This document shows, in pieces, positions 6,825-10,463 of a stretch of DNA of 10,463 nt. Source of the stretch: Lachnospiraceae bacterium (GTDB lineage: Bacteria; Bacillota; Clostridia; Lachnospirales; Lachnospiraceae); the NCBI GenBank assembly GCA_900770345.1, contig CAAGKF010000211.1, positions 1 to 10,463 of the forward strand, in the 5' to 3' direction. The notes beneath the pieces are model-generated. The model made no database searches and had not been told where the DNA came from. It was given only the letters and a program-made list of their open reading frames with translations. Position numbers and translations under genes: made by a program. Every line of letters starts with the position of its first letter. Within the stretch, counting starts at the first letter, position 1.

Positions 6825-6859
6825 GCCGTCTCGGGCTATCGGGACGGCTTTTGATTTTT
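6825..6859 (+). terminator. Rho-independent terminator, rightward
   Basis: GCCGTC (6825-6830) pairs with GACGGC (6843-6848). A G-T wobble and two further pairs extend this to a 9-bp stem with a GGCTAT loop, followed by TTTTGATTTTT (6849-6859). A second small hairpin, AAAAATG/CATTTTT (6807-6824), lies just before it. It would end rightward transcription from the YhcG/GNAT/intron side. Because T-rich sequence also flanks its other side, it may also work weakly for the ancestral leftward regulator gene, whose stop is 12 nt away. Confidence 0.75.
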
Positions 6860-6870
6860 CTATAAAATAA

Positions 6871-6892
6871 TTAGTTGCTGTCTGTATTCTTC
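6871..6892 (-). pseudogene. Severed 3' end of the TetR-family regulator gene
   Basis: Read leftward, this short piece continues the regulator frame interrupted by IS66. After the duplicated target GAAGAATA (6885-6892) it encodes the native end T-D-S-N and the stop TAA (6871-6873). Joining it to 9612-10104, counting the duplication once, gives a 168-residue regulator. It is a fragment with no start of its own, and is recognised only through the target duplication. Confidence 0.88.
6885..6892. repeat. IS66 target site duplication, left copy
   Basis: TATTCTTC directly precedes the left inverted repeat and is identical to 9612-9619. Eight bases is the usual duplication length for the IS66 family. 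Confidence 0.96.
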
Positions 6893-6914
6893 GTAAGCGA
6901 ATTATCTGAGGGCG
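6893..6914 (+). repeat. IS66 left terminal inverted repeat
   Basis: GTAAGCGA, one variable base, TTATCT, two variable bases and GGGCG match the right end read inward at 19 of 22 positions. The perfect palindrome GGTATACC lies shortly inside the left end and could be a transposase or promoter site, though this is only a guess. Confidence 0.95.
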
Positions 6915-6991
6915 GGTATACCGTCCAGGCAAAACCTTCTAAGATGTGAGATGTGAGCATTTTACTCTATTCACATGTTAGGAGGCTGACA

Positions 6992-7417
6992 ATGAGTTCA
7001 AGAGCTGAGCGCATCCCTGAGGACAGGCGCATTGAGCTGATCAATGAATGCCGGCGTTCCGGACTGACAGATGCTGAATGGTGTCGCCAGAACGGAATAA
7101 GACCAAGCACTTTCTATATGTGGGTCAGTCGATGCAGAAAAAACTGTGCTGCAGAAAAACTGATCCGGCCGGCATCCGGAGATATCCAGCCACAGCCTGT
7201 CGTTCAGGAGGTTGTTCCTGTTTCGATTGTTCCGGATGATTCATCCGATGAACATACATCCCTGGTTTCTGTCACAAAGGAACCGGTGGAGCCGTACCCT
7301 GACAATTCACATGAGATCGAAGTTGTTGCCAACGGCATAACGGTCCGGATCCGGAATGCTGCAAGTTCAGCAGCGATCAGACGCGTATTCCGGCATCTGA
7401 AGGAGATCGGATGTTAG
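6992..7417 (+). CDS. tnpA: IS66 accessory protein TnpA
   Basis: The 141-residue product has an N-terminal helix-turn-helix (about residues 10-48, with LTDAEWCRQNGIRPSTFYMWVSR split over two helices) like other IS66 TnpA proteins. A variable acidic linker follows, then a C-terminal segment ANGITVRI...IRRVFRHL typical of the family. In the IS66 family TnpA and TnpB are needed together with TnpC for transposition, but their exact roles are not settled. The ATG at 6992 follows GGAGG (6981-6985) by six bases; a GTG at 6953 would add 13 residues without a good site. The end overlaps the tnpB start by seven bases. Confidence 0.92.
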   Translation: MSSRAERIPEDRRIELINECRRSGLTDAEWCRQNGIRPSTFYMWVSRCRKNCAAEKLIRPASGDIQPQPVVQEVVPVSIVPDDSSDEHTSLVSVTKEPVEPYPDNSHEIEVVANGITVRIRNAASSAAIRRVFRHLKEIGC

Positions 7418-7818
7418 GCGATATATCCAGCGTAGACCACATCTATCTGGTGACCGGTTACACAGACATGAGACGTTCCATCGACGGTCTGTGTGCCATC
7501 ATCGAAGATCAGCTGCGTATGGATCCCTATTCGAATTCTCTCTTTCTGTTCTGTGGCAAACGCCGGGACCGTATCAAGGCGATCCTGCATGAGCCTGACG
7601 GTATGGTACTTCTCTACAAGCGCCTTACCGTTCGTGGTCATTATGAATGGCCGAAAAACAAAACAGAGGTCAGAGACCTTACCTGGCGTCAGTTCGACTG
7701 GCTGATGTCCGGTCTGAAGGTCGACCAGCCGAAAGCTCTTCAGACGGATGATCTGGCTCTCAGAAGCGCCGAAAAAGCTTCTGAAATCATTGATCAAAAA
7801 GTGCCGGAAATGCAGTAA
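7411..7818 (+). CDS. tnpB: IS66 accessory protein TnpB (Orf2)
   Basis: The 135-residue product shows the conserved IS66 Orf2 pattern: TGYTDMRRSIDGLCAII near residues 15-31, LRMDPYSNSLFLFCGKRRDRIKAI (residues about 35-58), MVLLYKRL and HYEWP. It is a required accessory factor of IS66 transposition with no known enzymatic activity. The ATG at 7411 overlaps the tnpA stop (ATGTTAG) and has AAGGAG (7400-7405) five bases before it, so the two genes are probably translationally coupled. This protein is unrelated to the TnpB nucleases of IS200/IS605 elements despite the shared name. Confidence 0.95.
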   Translation: MLGDISSVDHIYLVTGYTDMRRSIDGLCAIIEDQLRMDPYSNSLFLFCGKRRDRIKAILHEPDGMVLLYKRLTVRGHYEWPKNKTEVRDLTWRQFDWLMSGLKVDQPKALQTDDLALRSAEKASEIIDQKVPEMQ

Positions 7819-7855
7819 AATCAAGGCTTTCACGGTTCCCTCCATGCCCGTTTTC

Positions 7856-7864
7856 TGGTATAAT
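7856..7864 (+). promoter_or_regulatory. Extended -10 promoter-like site before tnpC
   Basis: TGGTATAAT is a perfect extended -10 hexamer in the 76-nt gap between tnpB and tnpC, about 30 nt before the GTG start. The -35 region at 17-nt spacing (TTCCCT, 7836-7841) is poor, as is common for extended -10 promoters. It could give the transposase its own transcript. Confidence 0.45.
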
Positions 7865-7894
7865 AAAAGTATCAATTCGGGAGGAGAATCCACC

Positions 7895-9529
7895 GTGGGA
7901 ACCAGCGCAGCTGAACTGAAAAACCGTGAATTACGTGACACGATCAAACAGCTGAACACTACCATCGACACGCTGAATTCTCTGATCAAAGCACTTCAGA
8001 CCACCATCTCTGAGCAGAACACCCGTGAGCAGAATTATAAAGAGCAGATCGATTATCTGACAAAGAAGCTCTTTGCGCGCTCAAGCGAGAAGAATGTCGG
8101 AGACATCCCCGGTCAGATGAGCCTTTTCAATGAAGCTGAGATGACCGTCGACCAAAAGGCAGATGATGAAGTCGTTCCGGTCAAAGAGCATACCCGAAAG
8201 AAAAAATCTGATCACAGTGAACTCTTCAAAGGTATCCCGGTCGAAAAAGTCGTTGTTCCACTTCCCGATGACCAGAAGGTCTGTCCGGCATGCGGAACGC
8301 AGATGGAAAAAGTCGGTGTGGAGTTCCAGCGCCGTGAGCTTAAATACATTCCTGCAAAAGTAAGCATCATCGAGTATTACAGCGAAAACTATGTGTGCCC
8401 GAGCTGCAAGAAAGCGCTTGGTGACGCTGATAAGCCGGTCTTTGTCAAATCGAAGGCTCCTGAGGCTCTGATAAAGAAGAGCTATGCTTCATCATCGGCG
8501 GTTGCATGGGCAATGTACCAGAAGTACGTCAACAGTGTTCCGCTCTACCGCCAGGAAAAAGACTGGCAGCAGTACGGAGTGACGCTTTCAAGGTCGACCC
8601 TTGCAGGCTGGATCATACAGTGTTCACGGGCTTATTTTTCTCCGGTCACAGATTACATGCACCGAAAGCTGATCCTCCGCGATTATGCCATGGGCGATGA
8701 AACCAGGATGCAGGTGCTGAAGGAAGAAGGCCGGCGGGCACAGACACAGTCGTTTCTCTGGTGCTTCCGGAGTGGTGATGATGGGCTTCCGCCGATCATC
8801 CTGTTCCATTATTCACCGACAAGAAACGGCGATGTCGCCAAAGAATTCCTGAAGGGATTCAACGGGTATCTGGAAACCGACGGCTACCAGGGCTATAACA
8901 AAGTGCCGGGGATCAGGCGATGTACCTGCTGGGCACACCTGCGCCGCTACTTCATAGATGCCATCCCCAAAGGGAAACAGTTCGACTACAGTCAGCCTGC
9001 TGTGCAGGGAGTTGAATACTGTAATCGATTGTTCCGGCGGGAACGTGTGATCAACAGCACATGTGCCTGCGATTATGACAAAAGGAAAGAACTCCGGCTC
9101 GAAAAAGAGAAACCTGTTCTGGATGCCTTCTGGTCCTGGCTGGATCAGCAGAAACCTGTCCATGGATCCCGATTCGAGAAGGCGGTGAACTATGCCCAGA
9201 ATCGCCGGGAGACTTCCATGACCTTTCTTGAGGATGGTCACTGCAGCCTTTCGAACAACGACACCGAGAGATCAATCCGTCCGTGTACAGTCGGAAGAAA
9301 GAACTGGCTGTTCTGCGATACGGTCAGCGGAGCCGAAGCCAGTGCTGCCGTTTATTCGATTGTGGAAACAGCGCATGCCAATGGCTTAAATATCTACAAG
9401 TATCTTGTTTTCCTTCTTGATCACCGTCCTTATACGGACATGACAGACTCGGACTTTGAACAGCTGATGCCGTGGAGCGAAGCTGCTATGAAAGCCTGCC
9501 AGCCGGATTCTCCTGAAAATCTTGTGTGA
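7895..9529 (+). CDS. tnpC: IS66 transposase TnpC (DDE)
   Basis: The 544-residue transposase has an N-terminal coiled coil (about residues 5-58), the conserved KLFARSSEK motif (58-66), and a zinc-binding part with CPAC (130-133) and CPSC (168-171). The IS66 DDE core has D268 in MGDETR, D329 in LETDGYQGY and E458 in NNDTERSIRP, and the usual C-terminal domain ends in HRPYTDM...LMPW. I chose GTG at 7895 because GGGAGGAG (7879-7886) precedes it and the conserved coiled coil follows. The frame is open further upstream to 7748, but those residues overlap tnpB and look unrelated. Length and catalytic residues are as expected for an active enzyme. Confidence 0.95.
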   Translation: MGTSAAELKNRELRDTIKQLNTTIDTLNSLIKALQTTISEQNTREQNYKEQIDYLTKKLFARSSEKNVGDIPGQMSLFNEAEMTVDQKADDEVVPVKEHTRKKKSDHSELFKGIPVEKVVVPLPDDQKVCPACGTQMEKVGVEFQRRELKYIPAKVSIIEYYSENYVCPSCKKALGDADKPVFVKSKAPEALIKKSYASSSAVAWAMYQKYVNSVPLYRQEKDWQQYGVTLSRSTLAGWIIQCSRAYFSPVTDYMHRKLILRDYAMGDETRMQVLKEEGRRAQTQSFLWCFRSGDDGLPPIILFHYSPTRNGDVAKEFLKGFNGYLETDGYQGYNKVPGIRRCTCWAHLRRYFIDAIPKGKQFDYSQPAVQGVEYCNRLFRRERVINSTCACDYDKRKELRLEKEKPVLDAFWSWLDQQKPVHGSRFEKAVNYAQNRRETSMTFLEDGHCSLSNNDTERSIRPCTVGRKNWLFCDTVSGAEASAAVYSIVETAHANGLNIYKYLVFLLDHRPYTDMTDSDFEQLMPWSEAAMKACQPDSPENLV

Positions 9530-10104
9530 ATTATAAGGTTCTCCATCCCGGATTCATTTCCGCGATGGGGAATTTTTACGCGCGGCTGACGCCCCGAGAT
9601 AACTCGCTTACTATTCTTCAGCATATTTTCCATTTCTTCTGCGGTCTGTTTCATCCCCCTCTTAATCCATGTCTCCAGAAAGCCATAAGTACTGTAAGCA
9701 AAGAAGGCCTTGGCATAAGCGACGGCTTCGTCATCTTCTTCCTCAGGACCAAAGTTTTTAAAGAATTCGTCCTGCAGCAGATAAAGCAGACCTGCATCCT
9801 TAAGCAGCAGGAAGAAGTCCTTATGCTGTTCCGTAATGGTAAAAAGCTGGCCATAGATGGTCGTTGGATTATTGCGCCCCGCTGATTTAACAAAAGAGTT
9901 CCATTCCTGCAGATACATTCTGATTCGATGCCGCAGGATGTCCTCCTTCGAAGTGAAGTTGCGGTAAAACGAGTTTCTTGAAACCTGTGCTTTCTCTGTA
10001 ATCTCTCCGATATTGATGCTGTCTAATTTCTTTGCTTTCAATAAGTCAAAGAGAGCATCCGTGATGGCATTGCAAACGTATGTATTTCTTTCCTGATTTC
10101 CCAT
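9430..10104 (-). CDS. TetR-family regulator with IS66-derived C-terminal tail
   Basis: The first 164 residues are a TetR/AcrR-type repressor. The N-terminal helix-turn-helix lies at about residues 29-50 (INIGEITEKAQVSRNSFYRNF), followed by an all-helical ligand and dimer domain. IS66 interrupts the gene after residue 164. The native protein would end only four residues later (T-D-S-N), whereas the present frame adds 60 residues encoded antisense to the end of IS66 before a stop at 9430-9432. Because almost the whole native protein is kept, it may still bind DNA, or the tail may spoil folding or stability. The ATG at 10104 follows AGGGAGG (10117-10123) by 12 bases, which is long, and leads into the normal TetR N-terminus (MGNQERN). 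It is divergent from the small membrane gene and probably controls it and itself. Confidence 0.85.
   Translation of the reverse strand: MGNQERNTYVCNAITDALFDLLKAKKLDSINIGEITEKAQVSRNSFYRNFTSKEDILRHRIRMYLQEWNSFVKSAGRNNPTTIYGQLFTITEQHKDFFLLLKDAGLLYLLQDEFFKNFGPEEEDDEAVAYAKAFFAYSTYGFLETWIKRGMKQTAEEMENMLKNSKRVISGRQPRVKIPHRGNESGMENLIIHTRFSGESGWQAFIAASLHGISCSKSESVMSV
9541..9577 (+). terminator. Terminator at the end of tnpC
   Basis: CCATCCCGGA (9543-9552) pairs with TCCGCGATGG (9559-9568) at nine of ten positions, with a six-base loop, and is followed by GGAATTTTT. It lies 12 nt after the tnpC stop. On the opposite strand the same bases are read as codons of the altered regulator tail. Confidence 0.6.
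9590..9611 (-). repeat. IS66 right terminal inverted repeat
   Basis: Read inward (leftward) it begins GTAAGCGAGTTATCT and matches the left end at 19 of 22 positions. It is immediately followed by the right copy of the target duplication. Confidence 0.95.
9612..9619. repeat. IS66 target site duplication, right copy
   Basis: TATTCTTC is identical to 6885-6892. It lies within codons for L-K-N near the end of the regulator gene. Confidence 0.96.
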
Positions 10105-10148
10105 GGTGGAACAAAACCTCCCTGTTTGTACCATTTTTGACATATCCG

Positions 10149-10177
10149 TTGAAACCGCCTGTTTATTCTGGTACATT
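10149..10177 (+). promoter_or_regulatory. Candidate promoter of the membrane-protein operon
   Basis: TTGAAA (10149-10154), a 17-nt spacer and TACATT (10172-10177) fit a sigma-A promoter, five of six and four of six matches. Its -10 lies within the dyad at 10170-10183, so a bound TetR protein would block it. Confidence 0.45.
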
Positions 10178-10188
10178 TGTACCGTCAA
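10160..10188 (-). promoter_or_regulatory. Candidate promoter of the TetR-family gene
   Basis: Read leftward, TTGACG (10188-10183), a 17-nt spacer and TAAACA (10165-10160) form a plausible promoter. The dyad at 10170-10183 fills the spacer, as expected for autorepression. Confidence 0.45.
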
Positions 10189-10211
10189 AGTGATGATACA
10201 TTTGCATCATC
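10170..10211. promoter_or_regulatory. Candidate TetR operator dyads
   Basis: GGTACATTTGTACC (10170-10183) is a perfect dyad with 6-bp arms. A second, imperfect dyad (10192-10211) has GATGAT/ATCATC outer arms. Both share the core TACATTTG, 25 bp apart, and TTTGTACC recurs at 10125-10132. Repeated half-sites between divergent genes, overlapping both candidate promoters, are typical of local TetR control. Binding is inferred. Confidence 0.55.
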
Positions 10212-10231
10212 AGAAAAGCAAGGAGATTGAT

Positions 10232-10360
10232 ATGACAAAGACAAGATGGATCATATTGTTGATTGTTATGATAGCTGGATTTGTTCTTGGACGACTGGCC
10301 GTTCGGGCAGTGCTGGATATACTGCTGGGCGGTACCTTATTTGGAGGAAATATCTTATGA
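10232..10360 (+). CDS. Small membrane protein, 42 residues
   Basis: The product is 42 residues long with one clear hydrophobic helix (about residues 6-20, WIILLIVMIAGFVLG) after a short basic N-terminus, then a glycine-rich end (LLGGTLFGGN). I do not recognise the family. The ATG at 10232 has AGGAG (10221-10225) six bases upstream. The stop overlaps the next start as ATGA, so the two are translationally coupled. Position divergent from a TetR-family gene suggests a TetR-controlled membrane function such as export or envelope stress, but this is inference from context only. Confidence 0.7.
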   Translation: MTKTRWIILLIVMIAGFVLGRLAVRAVLDILLGGTLFGGNIL

Positions 10361-10463
10361 GAAGAGGCGCATTTATTGCTCTCAGCATTGTTCTGTTCCT
10401 GGGATCCTTTGCAGCTGGTATTGCTTCAAAGAGCATCAAATCCGCAGAGATGAAAAAATATTC
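10357..10463 (+). CDS. Membrane or secreted protein, N-terminal part only
   Basis: The frame starts at ATG 10357, overlapping the preceding stop (ATGA), with GGAGG at 10343-10347. The visible 35 residues begin MRRGAFIALSIVLFLGSFAAG, a basic start and a hydrophobic stretch that could be a signal peptide or membrane anchor, followed by a polar basic segment. The gene continues past the window end, so the family cannot be named. It probably forms an operon with the 42-residue membrane gene under the divergent TetR-family regulator. Confidence 0.75.
   Translation, partial: MRRGAFIALSIVLFLGSFAAGIASKSIKSAEMKKY

Larger units (their letters stand above)
6542..6870. other. Gene-free stretch between intron and IS66 target
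   Basis: No convincing gene is seen in these 329 nt. The stretch holds the 3' exon side of the intron insertion, a segment bounded by 16-nt inverted repeats, a GAGAGCG(T/C)ATTT direct repeat and a rightward terminator. A leftward open frame of 41 codons (6545-6667, stop at 6542-6544) reads PFEKRSGVQEW and CGNLSIKFKA. It has only a TTG and no ribosome binding site, and may be a gene relic or chance. Confidence 0.6.
6893..9611 (+). mobile_element. Complete IS66-family insertion sequence
   Basis: This 2719-bp element carries tnpA, tnpB and tnpC in the usual IS66 order. Its terminal inverted repeats (6893-6914 and 9590-9611) begin GTAAGCGA, the GTAA start being typical of the family, and match at 19 of 22 positions. 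A perfect 8-bp target duplication (TATTCTTC) flanks it. All three frames are intact and the duplication has no changes, so the insertion is probably recent and possibly still mobile. It sits in the TetR-family regulator gene, opposite to that gene's direction. Confidence 0.97.

Noticed and set aside
7748..7894. N-terminal extension of tnpC
   Set aside because: It overlaps tnpB, has no ribosome binding site and is unlike the IS66 transposase start; GTG at 7895 fits better.
7414..7989. Leftward 191-codon frame opposite tnpB
   Set aside because: It is antisense to tnpB and the tnpC start, a common shadow of IS66 coding sequence.
10105..10188. Upstream ATG extension of the TetR-family gene
   Set aside because: It would place the candidate operators and promoter inside the gene; the TetR N-terminus begins naturally at 10104.
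1..10463. CRISPR array, tRNA or rRNA genes
   Set aside because: I saw no regularly spaced repeats and no tRNA or rRNA signature on either strand.

Overview
The window is a mosaic of mobile elements around a few host genes, and looks like an accessory region of a Bacillota (Firmicutes) chromosome. The reasons are strong AGGAGG-type ribosome binding sites at most genes, mid-range GC with lower-GC cargo genes, and families common in gut Clostridia and Erysipelotrichia. The sequence alone does not fix genus or family.

Layout, left to right. (1) Positions 1 to about 2850 hold most of a transposon whose genes run leftward. They encode a DUF6431-type zinc-ribbon protein, a DDE (D, D-35-E) transposase and an ExeA/TnsC-like AAA+ ATPase, the last running off the window. 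Transposase and ATPase overlap as TGATG. The upstream leader has a rightward promoter-like sequence and a strong rightward terminator, suggesting a small antisense RNA, followed by a long imperfect palindrome. (2) Positions 2851-3063 are the tail of a large serine recombinase gene without its front. (3) A YhcG/DUF1016 PD-(D/E)XK nuclease gene and a GNAT acetyltransferase gene form a probable two-gene operon (3114-4656). (4) A complete-looking group II intron (4671-6541) with its reverse transcriptase/maturase lies 14 nt after the GNAT stop. (5) A 329-nt gene-free stretch (6542-6870) has a 137-bp segment bounded by inverted repeats and a rightward terminator. (6) A complete IS66 element (6893-9611) with tnpA, tnpB and tnpC has matching terminal inverted repeats and a perfect 8-bp target duplication, TATTCTTC. 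(7) A TetR-family regulator gene (leftward from 10104) is interrupted by IS66 four codons before its stop. Its last codons and stop lie across the element at 6871-6892. (8) Divergent from tetR are a 42-residue membrane peptide gene and an ATGA-coupled membrane protein gene cut by the window end. The divergent promoter region carries dyads that look like TetR operators.

The best-supported result is the IS66 insertion. Removing the element and one copy of the duplication restores a clean regulator ending in TDSN and a stop. The present allele instead reads 60 codons into IS66 antisense sequence, so it may still make a DNA-binding regulator with a foreign tail. The most speculative but potentially new items are the DUF6431/DDE/ATPase transposon with its candidate antisense RNA, the palindrome beside it, and the 137-bp inverted-repeat segment.
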